Translations under genes and position numbers: made by a program
The notes under the pieces: generated by a model
The model's input: the letters and a program-made list of their open reading frames with translations, nothing else
What the model was told of the DNA's origin: nothing
Database searches by the model: none
Assembly: GCA_037074765.1 (NCBI GenBank)
Contig: JBAMDO010000112.1
Coordinates: 62,001-126,000, forward strand
Length of the DNA stretch: 64,000 nt
Reading direction: 5' to 3'
From: Mansonella perstans
Taxonomy: Eukaryota; Nematoda; Chromadorea; Rhabditida; Onchocercidae
Shown here: positions 39,947 to 53,900 of the stretch, piece by piece
Position numbering within the stretch: position 1 is the stretch's first letter
Layout of the letters: each line of letters opens with the position of its first letter

Positions 39947-42000
39947 GAAAATTCTGAACATTCATCTACCTCTCAGACAAATTACAGGTTAGTTCGGCAC
40001 AATAAGGTTAAGAATTCTTCAATTACACTTTATTACTGACAAAACAACAAGAGATTCGATTAAATCTGACCTTGCAAAAAGTTGATAGCTTCTTTTAAAG
40101 GTCACCAGAGATTATCTTACAATATCATCCGATGAACAGTTATATATATATTTTTAGAATCCTAAGCTTACTTTATTCAGGAGTAGGATATTTGGTAGCG
40201 TATCATTATAGGTAAGAAAACGATACAAAATTAGGATGAATAACTTCATCCTTCTCATCATCTGCAATTCTTCACCGGGGTCATTTGCAAAAGATAAGGA
40301 AAACCAGGAAAAACATTCCTGGTAACAAAACTACCTGCATTTGCTTAAGTAGCCAGGTTGCAGGTATGCATTATCTGCGTAACGCTATGCAACACTGTTC
40401 CACATCATGCATAATCTGGTTTTCTCAAGTCGAATTTTAGTGACTCGGGCTGATGATGTTAACCCACAAGTGGACATTTTAGCATTAGCACTCAAAAAAT
40501 CTCTCGTTTTAGGTTACATTGGGACAAAAATAATAGGATAATATAGGAAAACAATTTGACCTCTATATGCGCCCTGTGAACATTTCCAAATAGAGATATG
40601 TACTTATCATACTTGAAAGAATGTCATCAAACATTCAAGTAATGTGATATTTGCATAGTAGATATTAGATACATTTCTGTGGATCATTTTGAAGTAAAAA
40701 TGAAATTAGTAGATCAGTTCAGTTATTTTTAATTTCACAGGAAAGGCTAGATTTAAGTGATTTAGTAACATGCACAAAGATGACGATAGAATGATATGAA
40801 AGAAAGTGGCAAAGAAAAATTGAGCCATGCAAAATTTAAAAGAATGTAGGACAAAAGTTTAAATTATCAGCTAAACACAACAATATGGGCTAAGTAGCAA
40901 AAGTTTAGTTTAATTTTTGGTATCGCAAGTGTTGAACTTATCATACTTGTGAATTAAACGTTTTCAATATAGAAATTCAATATATTTCGAAAATTATCAA
41001 AAATTTAAGCAATGAATATGTTGAATTGTTTGTTTTTTTAACAGCTTATATGACTTATCCAAGGTAACATAGTGTATATATTATCATTGAAGAAATTGAC
41101 ATAAAATGTTACAAGTGGTTGGGAAAAGAAATATTTTCAATTTATGCAACATTACTTAATTACTTCATGAAAAATATGAATGATATGCAATCTCATCAGA
41201 ATCCTTTTTTATTGAAATTTCTGCAATATGCTGCTGAAATTTTCACCGATTTCTGAACTCAATTTTCAATTCTTTTTTTTTTTGTTCACAAGACTTCATT
41301 AATGATTTAAATAATAGTGAAATGTAATAGTGTTGAAATTTAAACTGCAATAGGCGGCTAGTTAAGCCAAAGTTTCAGTTTCTGCAACGTCAAGAATCAT
41401 TTATCTTTTTACTACATGTAGTTTGTGTTAATTTAAACACAAAAATTCACTGCTTCTTCGCTATTGACACGTATCTCGAAATCTTTATACCGAAGTTAGA
41501 CAAGGAAAAGTTGACTGCCCGGCAAAATTTAAAAAAAATTTAGTAACAATTTTTGGAAATAAGGAATTTCAAAGAACTAATTGTTAAGAATTTTTTAATG
41601 TTGCATATAAACCGGAAGTTGTTCCACACACACAAACACACTCACTCACAAAAGAATGTCATCATGAAGTCTTGGAAGATGATTTTATCTAAAATAAACC
41701 GGATGGATGTTTTACTGGTTCTGCTTATAACCGTTATCCTGTCAAAAGTAGATCAACAATATAACACCCAATTAGTCGCTTTTTTTTTTTTTTTTTTTTA
41801 CCTTCATATATAAATTATCAAATTTTGAGAAATGATTTAGTTTTAAAATTTGTTAACTTTTAATTTTTAATTTTTAAAATTTGTTACACAACCGCAAAAA
41901 TTATGAATTTTTTATCTGACCAAGCACAGTGTTTTTGTTAGCTCATCGTAGTTAGTCAATCAGTCAATCACAAGTCTTATTTGAAAATTTCGAATGCCGT

Positions 42001-42490
42001 TATCTTTTTTGTTCAAATAAAAAAAAGTAACGTGAACTGATTGTATTGTTGTCATATTTCGCGCGTAACAATATAGCACGTATACATACACATATATATA
42101 CACTTGCACCGTTTTATCTTTTTGTTAAATAAAAAAGATGACGTGAATTAATTGTGTTGTTGTCATATTTCGCTCGTAACAATATAGCACGTATACATAC
42201 ACATATACCGTATACATACGTCAATATATATACACTTGCACCGTTTTATCTTTTTGTTAAATAAAAAAGATAACGTGAATTGTGTTGTTGTTGTTATATT
42301 TCGCTCGTAACAATATAGCACGTATACATACACATATACCGTATACATACGTCAATATATATACACTTGCACCGTTTTATCTTTTTGTTAAATAAAAAAG
42401 ATAACGTGAATTGTGTTGTTGTTGTCATATTTCGCGCGTAACAATATAGTACGTACACTTGGCGCTCAACAATATAGCACGTACACATCA
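42001..42490. repeat. Minisatellite, four copies of a 111-131-bp unit
   Basis: AACAATATAG recurs at 42067, 42178, 42309 and 42440, giving spacings of 111, 131 and 131. The later copies carry an extra block of about 20 bases (CGTATACATACGTCAATATA). Each unit contains a small hairpin with arms ATCTTTTT and AAAAAGAT, and a TACACTTGCACCG core. A partial fifth copy follows at 42464. Confidence 0.88.
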
Positions 42491-42549
42491 TATATATATA
42501 CGGCAAGATAAATATGCACAGATATACACATTTGCACATGCATAGATAC

Positions 42550-42732
42550 ATGTGTGTGTGTGTGTGTGTGTATACACGTATTTTGTTGTTTCGTATTGCG
42601 CTGAATTGGTTGGAAAACAATAAATGATGCGAATAAGGCGCACACACATACACACATACACACACACATACACACACACACGTACACATACACACACGCA
42701 CACATACACACACACACATACACACACACATT
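42550..42732. repeat. TG tract followed by CA/CATA tract
   Basis: An uninterrupted TG run (about 42550-42571) is followed by CACACATA-type repeats (about 42640-42732). Alternating purine/pyrimidine DNA of this kind can adopt Z-form, but no function is implied. Confidence 0.9.
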
Positions 42733-42882
42733 GTGCTCAGTTTTCGACTTTTGCCGCCCTAGAAACACTTTGTATATATTTGTGTGGTATGCATATATGT
42801 ATGTAATGTGTACATGTATGAACGTATCTGTGTGTATATATATATGTGTGTATGTGTGTATTGTGAATGGAATATTGATTTG

Positions 42883-42945
42883 TTGAATGTTGAATGAATG
42901 AATGAATGAATGAATTGAATTGAATTGAATGAATGAATGAATGGT
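42883..42945. repeat. GAAT/GAATT short tandem repeats
   Basis: A GAATGAAT... run interrupted by TGAATTGAATT steps. Just downstream, at 43028-43045, is a short CCACCA run. Confidence 0.85.
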
Positions 42946-43309
42946 GGTAGCCAGTGATGAGGAAAAAGATGCGTGAAAAGTATGTTTAATGGGTGGATAG
43001 ATGGGTTATGGGTGGTGGGAGACAGGTGGACCACCACCACCACCAGTTCATCTTACTCTACTATAAGGCAAATGCATATCTTATTGCAGCAAATTCTCTC
43101 CTTCATTTAAACAATTCTATTTAGTGTCCAACGGAACAAAAGTTCTATTTTGACCACTATTTTATAGTATAAATTATTTATTAATTAACAATAATTATTA
43201 TTATTATTAATTATTCTTATTAAATTATTTTTATTTATTAATTTATTTACTTATTACTTACTTATGTAAAATTTAATTAAATATTCATTTATCTAATATA
43301 TGCAAAATT

Positions 43310-43830
43310 TTTTTATTTGTTAAATTGATTTTTATTTAACAATATTATTATTATTATTTAATATTTGATTAATATTACTATTGCTAGCAAAGATTATTTA
43401 CGAAGGTTATTGTTAAATGCAACGATATTATTAATTAGTATTTGATTACTACTACTATTGCTAGCAAAGATTATTGTTAAATGCAACAATATTATTAATT
43501 AGTATTTGATAACTACTACTATTGCTAGCAGAGATTATTTACTAAGGTTGTTGAATGCAACATTATTAATCAGTATTTGATTACTACTACTACTACTACT
43601 GCTAGCAAAGATTATTGTTATGTTATTATATGCAACAATATTATTATTGTTACTATTATTAACTAGTATTTGATTACTAATTTTATTAGCAAAGATTATT
43701 TTAAAAAAATTATTGTTATGTTGTTATATGCAACAATATTATTATTATTATTATTAACTAGTATTTGATTACTACTTTTATTAGCAAAGATTATTGTTAT
43801 ATTATTATATGTTTGCTAAAGATTAATTTG
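43310..43830. repeat. AT-rich tandem array, unit about 64-98 bp
   Basis: The phrases AATGCAAC (or ATGCAAC), TAGTATTTGATTACTACTAC and GCTAGCAAAGATTATTGTTA recur in the same order five to six times (ATGCAAC near 43417, 43481, 43554, 43630 and 43728). Differences in TAT/ACT triplet number cause the period to vary. Flanking DNA (43180-43310) is a simple ATT/TTA mixture. Confidence 0.8.
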
Positions 43831-44946
43831 CTCTAAACATTAGCAAATTAATTTGTTAAGTAATGCACCTTTTGCTGCATGATGAGATTAAAAATATACT
43901 TTATGAGTAGAAATCTCCATATTATTACTCTTCCTATTCTCTATAGTGATAGATAGTAGTACATTTTGTCGTTGTGTTATTACTCGCCTGCAGTTTTTTT
44001 AGTCTTTTCAATTAAATTGAAATGCAAACACCATCTAGTTCGTTTTTTTTTTTTTTTTTTTTGAGTATATTTAAAAATTTGCAAAGTGCATGCACGCGAA
44101 AGCTTAATTTAGAGTGTGTAGTAGTTGAAGAATGGAAAAATTGCAACAATAATATGTAGTAACTCTGCATAGCATTAAATATTCCAAATCCAACGTTGAC
44201 AAATTTCATAAAATGATATTTAAAAATCCGTCAACAATGTTCTACATCATATATTAATACCATAAATATTACTATTAGGATTGAAATGAAATCGTTGATA
44301 AATTGAGAGAGGTGTGATCAAAATTAATGGGAATTCAGCTAACTGAAAATACATTAAGCAAATATGGATCCAGGCAAATTAACTGAACATTTAATAATAA
44401 AAGGCCCGTTTTTTTTTTATAAGTGGATGGTTGAAAGAGAGACTCTGAGTAATTGTCTTAGTTTTTCCCTGTTTTGATATTTGTAACATTGTTATAAATT
44501 ACGGTAAACTTTGTGTAGAGTTCAAAAAGCAGGTATTGGCCTTTCATACTATGACAACGTCATTTTTGAATGTGATTGTCGTAAGGTAGACCTATAATTT
44601 AACCCACATGATTCCCTCTATTAGCACGTAGTACGACAGACATAGCAAAAATTTCTTGTGTACTGCAGTAATCAGGTACATTTGAAATATACTCACTGAT
44701 GTATGTATGATTCAATTTGTCCAACCAAAAAGTTTCTCTTTGGACTTCTTCAAGTTTGAAACAGCCTGCTTTACCACAAACTACCAGCGTGAAGGTCTTA
44801 CGCAATTGTTTGATTCAAAATATAGCTACTGTTTTGGAGGTCTTTCTGGAATTTTTTCGAGTCACAGGCTAGCGTGAGCAAAACTACTATGATGCGGTGA
44901 TTCATCATTTTCTTCAACTTTTATTTATCCTCACTTATTGTGTTGT

Positions 44947-44956
44947 CATTTTGCAG
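44947..44956 (+). promoter_or_regulatory. Putative spliced-leader acceptor upstream of EBAX-1
   Basis: TCATTTTGCAG ends at 44956, followed by a 41-base leader before the ATG at 44998. The layout fits a nematode trans-splice acceptor. Confidence 0.5.
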
Positions 44957-44997
44957 AAAGAAGAGGTCAATTCGGTTGCAATGATTAAATAAATAAA

Positions 44998-47900
44998 ATG
45001 GAACAAGGAGAAGTGTTTGCTGTGGATGAACAGGTTCCTTCATTAAGCGTTTCATGATGTGTTTAAAGTTTAAAAGGAGGAAAGGATCGGGGGACGAGTG
45101 TGAAAACTAATCTTAGAAATTAGTGAAAGGCATTTAGTAATGAAAGTACTTATCTTTTCTACTAGAACTGCATGGTATAGAACTTTTATAATCTTCTACT
45201 TTTTCAAAGACAACACCACGTTTCGGATAGTTACAGGAAGGAGAACTAGATCCGAATGATGCATGGTTGATGCGCGCTGCAGGTGGTGAGGAGGAAGTTA
45301 ATGCAAATGAGCTTCCGATAGGAGCAGTTGCTGCTGCACCCCAAGATGATGACCAGCTATCCTTTGAGGTCTTATATTGTTGCAGTTATAGCAGTGTTCT
45401 TCAGAATTCGAAGAAAACTTCTCCCTCGTCCAGTGAAATGTATTGGCACAGTCCCGTGTTATTAATAGCAGAAATAACTTCGTATTTTCGATAAAACTTA
45501 AGACAACCAACTAACAAAAATCTTTTGTAATCCACTTGTTGGTTAGACAGTTTAGTGGTTTTCTTGAATTATTTTGAGTTGTCTCACTTTGTTTCAATTT
45601 TACTTATTCAGTGTCGTTTCTCTATCATTACAAAGTCGCGGTCCAATTTTACAAGGATACTTAAGATGTTCTTAATAATGGGATTCGAAATAGGGTGTCA
45701 AGAAGGCATTTTTTTGCAGGCATATTTTGCTATGGAGGAGTTCAAAATCGTCTAACATATTTTTATAGTGGTAAGAAGTTGAGGAAATTATCTTATGATA
45801 TTGTTTAGGATTCGGAACGCTTTGAGGAAGATTCCCTCTGTTCTTGGATGTCAGATGCTGAATCATTAAATCAGAACTGGCGTGGATGGAGTACGACCAG
45901 GAATCCAGCAGCACAGACTGGTAAGGTTTCGTAATACGTTTTATCGTTAGTGCATAAAAGCATCAAGGAGATCTAGAAAATCTTGGTTCTAGAGCGTACA
46001 TTTGGCGGTGTATCAGGCTCTTTATTACCAAGTTCGTTGTTACGTTTCACTGGAGGTATTACATCGCCATCGCAGCCTTGTCGACATCCCGTACCAACTT
46101 CAGCAGCTACAACGAACCTGAGCTCTCCTACTTCAACAGCGAGCATTTCTGCAAATACAACAAGTTAGCACGGTTGAAATAGATCAGTTTCTAAGCAAAA
46201 AAAAAAAGTGCAGCCATTTCTTTTTTCATTTTTTTACTGCAGCCATCATCCTTCGACAAATATCTTGAGTGAAGTGTTTAGTCTTTTACAGCATATAATG
46301 TGCGTAGCCTTGCCGAAATATCTGCGCGCGTTGCGGCACGATGCTTCTCATTCATAATGTTGGAAGCATGTTATCATGCGATCGCAGTTGAAAAGAGACG
46401 GATAAACCTCAAAAGCGGTATAAATGATCGTTCCGTTATATTTGAAAATGCTTTCGCGGAGCATGCTGCAATTCCTGACAAATTTTTCCTGAGCATTGTA
46501 CGCTGGTGCTTTCCTGAAAGCGAGGAAGATGTCCGTTTGTATAGGTAAGGATTTCGATTTCGAAGATTGCATTTTATGGGGAGAATGTAGAGTAAGTTGC
46601 ATTATTTTTTTATAAGCGAAGACATTTCATTCTTTGTTCTGTTCATTGACATTTACTGTCTCAGTTATTTTTAATTTATTATTTCAGCTGTTTGGCAAAT
46701 GGCAATGCCGATGAGTATGATAGAGGAGAATATTTATATCAAGCAAATGCGGTACATGATGTTTTCCAAATAGGTCTGTATGTTGAGTTTCTTAGATTTC
46801 CTATGTCAAAGTAAATAGATCTGCTTTACTCGTCCTTAAAAGTAACAATTTTAATATTTTTCTGTCCTTTAAATTTTATGCGCTGTTTTAATGCCCTTTG
46901 TATTTGAATCCCATAAATATCAAGCTTTAAATAATTTTGCTTAGGATGATGGTCTTACTTATTTACATAGACCTTCGTGTCGGTGGCAGTTGTTAATGCT
47001 GATTTGTGTCACTAGGCTGGAATGTTTATCGTGCATCAGTTTTTAGAAACATTGATCTAGTTGTTCATGGCCTCTGGACGTGGAGGTTTTGTGGTTTATG
47101 TGAGTTGCACATCTTAGTGCTTCAGATACACTATCGGCTGCTTATAGGTTATCATATTTCCGCTGTAGTGAATGCAACAGGAGCCTCCGCTATAGTTACT
47201 CCAACAAGTTCAGCAGCCCCTCCTTATCGTTCGAAGATGACATACAATGTATCAGTTCGAGTTGACAGGTCTGTGAATTCTTTTCAAATTTGAGTCAAGT
47301 ATGGTTGTGTTCAAGTAAACACCGATATCCATTTTATGAAGTATGTTGCCCAGCATTTCGCGTAATAAAGTTGTAGATATCTGTGAATATCTGTTTTGTG
47401 CATCATAGGATTGTACGTTTTCGTTTTCAGGTGTCGCATTGTATCATGTAGTTGTTCATGTGCTTTCAAGGCATCGTGGTGCCAGCACGTTGTCGCTGTC
47501 TGTTTGTATAGAATAAACAAAGTCAATGAGGTCGAATATCGTGTTACCATTTGGGACTCAATCAATGAACTTACAAATGAAGAATTAAAAAAATTAGCAC
47601 AGTTTCTCATAAATGACCTTCCTCGACAGGTTTATTTACCTTGAGAATTATTCATAAAAAATTTTTCTAAACTGCTGTAAAAGATGCCGTTACTTCTAGT
47701 AGTGTTGCTTCTGTAACTCGATAGATTTATTAAATTTAAGTATTTGCCTGTGGCACAGCGTTTGATCGACCAGCTGCGGAATCCAAATTCTGAGATAAAC
47801 GCAGCAGTTGGAGCACCAGATCCAACAGATGGAGGTCATGATAATGTTGCCATTTGGTGTTTGGATCAACGTACACTGCACGAAAATATCCGTCGCATAC

Positions 47901-50900
47901 TGATCAAATTTTGTCTTCCCTCACCCACCGTGCATTGGTATGTGTTCTTTCAGGATAAAGTTAGAGCTGGATCAAAAATTAAGTGTATGAGTAAGGAAGT
48001 TAAAATATTTCTTACACATTTTTTTCGTTAAAGAAAATATATTTCCCATTTCCAATGTTTGATTCACGAACAGGATTTTTACAGTGATGTGCAGTATTTA
48101 TCATCCAATCAGCCACCTGCAGCTAGTGAGTGGTTGTCCCTTTTCCGACCTCACAGAGCAAAAGAGCCAGAAGGTATAGTATTGGTAATCACTTGTAATT
48201 GACGAATGTTTATAGAACATTCGTCTGTGTACTCGTAATACTATTAATTTCCTTTTGAAGGTTTGTGGAATCTTTTATCAATTGTACGCGAGATGTTTAA
48301 ACGTCGTGATGAAAATGCAACCAGTCTTTTACATATTATTACCGAAGAGTGCTTAGCTTGTTCACAGGTTTTTGTTTTCCGTGTTTCATTCAGTATCACT
48401 TTCTTTATAACTATTCTTCCAGATTCTATGGTTTGTTCTTGAAATCAGATATCTTTAGTTACATCTGGTCGATTTTTTAAACCTAACACAAAGTCTGTTG
48501 TAGAAAGTTTAGAAAATACATAATCCCTAGAAAAAATGTCGTTGCTGAAGCTCTAAAGACTTGTTAAATAACGGTTAAAATGCTCGGTTAAAAGGAATTA
48601 TGAAAACTAAGATTATATTAGTCGTTATCGACATTACCAAAATGATGTTCAAGGCGAATAACGAGAGAGATTTATTTGATATGACAGGAAATAAATTGTT
48701 TACAGCATTTTTTGAAACGTTGGAACATTTTGAATTCAGGTGTTGATTTGGTGGTACCAAACCTCCTTGTCGCAATCCGGACAATGGACACTTTGCCCGC
48801 CTTCTACTAACAAATCAAGTTCATTAATGTCAAATCAGAAGACACCTCAGTTGAACTGTGCATCGCTTTGTGATGAAATAGTACAATTGTGGAGGCTTGC
48901 TGCTCTGAATCCACGTTTATCGTCTTTTGAAAGAGAACAGGTATGTACTGAGGCCATAGTTAAGTTTTTTTGATAATTCATGCATATTTTTTTATATACA
49001 TATATTGTAGTTGACTAGTTTCATACAAATATATCATCGGAATGCTGTGGAAAGAATATGGAAGTGTATTTGTTTTCTGGGGAATCCTGAAACTTCAGCG
49101 TCATCAGTAAGTTAATCTCGTCAACTGTTTAAATACCATTCTTTCTCTGTTTCGATTCATCTAATTTTTTTTTTTTTTTTAAATTCAGGTATCAATTTGA
49201 TAACTTTTTAAGCAAGCTGCAAGTTTCATCATATCAGTTGTTGATCGACAAGGGCAACGACTATCTGCAGAGAATACTCGCTTCACTGCTGATTTGTTTC
49301 CGGGATTTTTAAATGCTTTGAGGGCATGCCAAATTAACTGGAACAACACTAATATACAGGGACAGTTATTTGGATCAAATGACGTAAATTATTTTCAAGA
49401 TTGTTTATCACTGCCGTTCCGGTCTTCTAAGATTCAAAAGTTACTGATGTTTAAGTGATATGATGATTGTCATTCTTCTCAAGTTCTGTTTAAGATCTAA
49501 CCGATATACTGCTGTGTGTATCAAAATATTGCTCAACTTTTAGAATCTATCAAATGCTTGTTCAATTACTGATTTCTCAAATATGAAAATCAGTCCAAAT
49601 ATTCCTATTCTTCGTCGTCCCTTGCGGGTTTCTGAAAACACATCTTTATTAGATATCAGCACTTCATTTTACCGCACTTCAGTGTATGCAACTGGAACAA
49701 ATTACTTCACACTTCATCAGCAGGTTGTGTTTGAATCTTTATGAGCTGTAAATAAAGTGATAATTTTAGAAGATATATTTAAACCAGGTTTATTTTTGTA
49801 CAAATTATAAGTAATATGTATTAAAGGCTTCACGCAAAAGGAGGAAAAAGTCATCTCGCATTTCCGGACGTCGTGGGCATCAATTTGAATTTCATGATGA
49901 GCGATCCTTAATTCGTGCTGTACGTGCTGCCGCTTGTGCTGCACGCGAAGTGGCTTTGAGTGAAGAAGTCGAGGACGACAGCGCTGAATCAGGACAGGAA
50001 AGCGAGGCAGGTCCATCGGTGTCGCGAGACAACAGTCGGACAACCAGTTCGGCAAATCGTAATGAATCCGCTGCGACACTCAGGTTTTTATTAATATGGG
50101 CAGAGATTTTCTACATTCAGTAGTGATTTGATGTTCTGCCTAGTTTTTTATTTTTTTTAATATATTCAAAAGGAGGATATTTTAACAAAGATTATCAGAG
50201 ACAAAATTATCTGGATGATGGTAGTGCTGGCAATTATAGCATTATCATCTATTTTTTCCTTCTGGGTCGGAAATTCAGTATCACAAACATAGATATAGCT
50301 GGATTGAAATAAATAAAGTCAACTAATTTTTGATTTCTTCAGCAATGTGAACTATCCGAAAAGTGACGTCGATGATTTGTTTGCTCTTGCACATGTGCAG
50401 CAGTCAAATTGGGACATCAAGTTTGCCAGATGCGAAGCTCTAATGTCACATGGATATGGACATCAAGCATGTGCAATGGCAGTGGAACTTGCGGAGGAAA
50501 TGCTACGTCGTCCCCCAAATCTACTTCATCACTTAGTGGAACAACGATATTATCCAGAATTATCCTCGGTTAGTGTTGAAATTGGAGATTACATTTTCCA
50601 ACTTTTGTTAGTTCTGTTGTACTTGTTTCATATTGTTTTGAAACTTCTATTTAAAATGTTGCTTTTAGTTGATTATTGTAAACCACTATTAAAATCATTG
50701 ATTTGTAGATGCAGCGACATAAAAGAAGGCGATTTTCGCAATTAAGTTCTGCTAATCTTTCTATCTCAGAAGCTCCTCTTTTCGAACTTGACGAGCAACT
50801 TATGGAAAAATCACAATTAGCAGAAAACATATATACGAGGTAAATCAATTGTGTTTTTTTTTTGACATTTTCTTTAGTACTTTGTTGTTGAACGTGCAAA

Positions 50901-53900
50901 AGACAAGTAAGGACACTTTTAGAACACTCTTTCTGGTGCAGACATTAATGAAGGAGCCAAAAACCCATCGACTGGCATTTACACTTGCAATATCTGTACT
51001 TGAACTACCTCGTAGTCCTGCTGCAAATAAATTTTTGGAAGTCAAGTTATATTACTTGGTATGATTTTCTATTGTTTATAATGGTAGTTTATGTAATATC
51101 TCATTCTTCATAGAACATTTTTTATTTGGGTGGTCACTGAAAGTTATATTCGTTACAGCTTTAATACTTATAGTTTATGGTGATTTTGTTAAGGAAACGG
51201 AGCTGGTTAGCTTGCTGCGAAAAATAGAAATTGGTGCACCGGAATTACAAATAATCAGAGATCGAGCGAGGAAATTCGTGGAAAATGCGATTCTGTTAGC
51301 TTCTGCACCTCAACCTTACGTTTTACCAATTTCGTTGGGCCATTACATTCTAGACTCCTTGTCATTCTCTCATAATACCTGTCAGGGGTGAGTTTCCCGG
51401 TTTCTGTTTAGTGAATAATTGTCTTACCTTGAAATGTGTGTTCACACTTTGTCCAGTATATTTTTCCCTTAAATATTATATTAAAGATTTAATTTATTAT
51501 AGGCATCGCACTGCAAGCGGTATTACGACGAAAAGTGGTGTACAGCGACACCCCTGCGATGAAGAACTAGCTATAAAAGTCGCTTTAGAAGCACTGGGTA
51601 TGAAATTGGTAGTTTCCGAAGCAGATTACTCTATGCTTTGTGAAAGCACACGACTGCAGCGTGGTGATCTCGCACTTACAATGCTACTAAGGTGGATCTC
51701 TAATATTTTGTATGAGTATTTGACAAATCCTATGTTTTATCTTGGAATGGGTATGACAAATCCTATGTTTTATCTTGAATTTTTAAAAAATTAAGATGGT
51801 GGACTGGTGAGCAGGCAAGTTTTTTCCTCAAGGAAAGTGATAAGAAGATGTACCGAAGATTCAAAGCACAGCCATAATAGGAGCTTTTGTCTTGGTCGTT
51901 GGGCTTTAAATTTGGAGCAGTCATTCTTCCGCAATAATTCTCTACACCTTAATTCGTTTTTGTAGTCACTGTTATATTGTATATTGTTTGTAGGTACAAA
52001 GACAGTAATGATAAACTCGCTTTAGTACTGGACAAGCTGCTGGACCCAACTATGCATCACATGTACCGGTAGGTTCTTGTTTTGTTTGAATTTTTGTTTT
52101 TCTTTTTATTGGGAAGACAAACAAAAAATTCTTATTGAGTTGGGGATGCACTTATTCATTTTTTTTTTGCAGAGATCATCAGTCCAATGCTGCATTTTTC
52201 TTAGAACAAGATCCTCTGTACAGAAAATATTTCAATGGACAACGGCCTCATTTTCCTTTCAAGGATGGATTCCATCATACCGAATTCAGCGAGACTTCAA
52301 ATGGTACTGAAGCAGAAAAGTTTCTCTCTTTGATTTGATTCATAATTAGTTTGATATTCAAAATACAAACTCAGATGAACTGAAAACGATAGTCGTAAAT
52401 ATGGATTTTTATAATTTCAGCTAACTGTTTCACTGTAGTTAATAAAATTTAGCAGGTCTCTGTAGTACTGAAACAAGTAATATGACTGCTGAAAATATGC
52501 ACGAGAAAAGGATGGCACACATTGCAGCAAGTAATGGAAAAGATGAAGCTGAACAGCTCATTAGTAGTTTGATGCGTCTGTCACACGACTCACCGTAAGT
52601 TTATAGACTTTTTGTATTTTGCATTTTGGATACATTTCAGTTCCCGAGATTACGGATTATATTTTGATGAGAAAAATTCTTTGTCAGTGAGGTGACGAAA
52701 AATATAAGATAAGGTTCGACATATTTTTGAATGGTTTGGACCCCTTTCAGGAAAATAGAATAGTGTAAATGTTTTCCAGTATAGGAGTGATGAAATAACG
52801 TTTAATTTCATGTAGTCTACGGTATTTTATATAGTTTTAAGATTGAGACTTGTGCATCATTTAAAATATGAGATTAGTTCATTTTTAATGTTGATATGTC
52901 CAGTAATTATTGTTGGATCTGTAACAGTTTTTATGCTTATTGCTACCATCGTTTGTTTTTAGAGATGATTCATCATCAATAACATCTGCGAGTAGGCGGC
53001 GATCTTCGGATGAAAGTAATGACAGTCCATATGACGAAAGCAGCAGCTCAGGTGTTTCAAGATGTTTTCCGCGTGATACTTCACATGTAGATTTTGAATT
53101 TTTTTCTTAATTTTGATTATTTTAGATAGCAAATGAAAATTTCTCTTTAGTAATTGACTTATTGCATTATTTGTTTACTTTCTACTTTATTTCACTGCTG
53201 ATTTCATTTCCCACTGTTATCAAGTGTCAACTATGTAATTAATTTCATCTTTCGGTAACTCAAGTTTTAAGAATCCTTTTTTTGCATTTTTTTTCAATTA
53301 AGTATTGTGCACTGCAAACATTATTGACTGTTTCTAGGAAAGTCATTCAGCATCTGCGGTATCTGACTCACCATCACCAGCCCATCATTTTTCAAATCTA
53401 ACTGCTGATGGCACAACTGAATTCCCTTCATCTGCAGGTCACTCAGTAGAATTGAGTAATATATTTTATCGTCATTACAGGTAGATTCTCAGTTATTTGT
53501 GTTTTTACGTATTTGTAGTTAGGACAACTCAGTTCAACTAAAAATAAATATTAAGCGTCATTTTTATGTATCCTGCTGTTAAATAAACGAGTTATCTGTA
53601 TCTAGTTATTCAAAGTGTTGTTTTCGGCTTTACTAGTTTTCAAAAATCTTTTCAAATATTTAAACAAATTTCAGTTTTAAAGAAATTCGGACTGTAGATT
53701 TAGAATTCATTCATAGTAGGATCTATTTAACATAATTTAAGCTTCAGCACTGCTAATATGTGCTTTTTTATATAAGAATAACTACATTGATTTGTAAGAC
53801 AGCATTCTCTACCGTGAAAATGTCTTACTTTCTGTACTCATCCTTCTTATATAAATTATTTTATTAGAAAATAAATGGTAGAAAATATGACTGCACTTCA

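Larger units (their letters stand above)
39947..44956. other. Intergenic between divergent genes, about 5 kb, repeat-rich
   Basis: The ATPase gene (minus) and the EBAX-1 gene (plus) diverge from this segment, so it should carry both promoters. No conserved exon was seen. The right half is almost wholly repetitive: a 111-131-bp minisatellite (42001-42490), TG and CA tracts (42550-42732), GAAT repeats (42883-42945) and an AT-rich array (43310-43830). The Cys/Val- and Thr/His-rich open frames at 42294-42806 are translated CA/TG repeats. Confidence 0.55.

Noticed and set aside
42294..42806. Cys/Val-rich and Thr/His-rich open frames up to 145 codons
   Set aside because: They translate TG/CA microsatellite DNA and the adjoining minisatellite.
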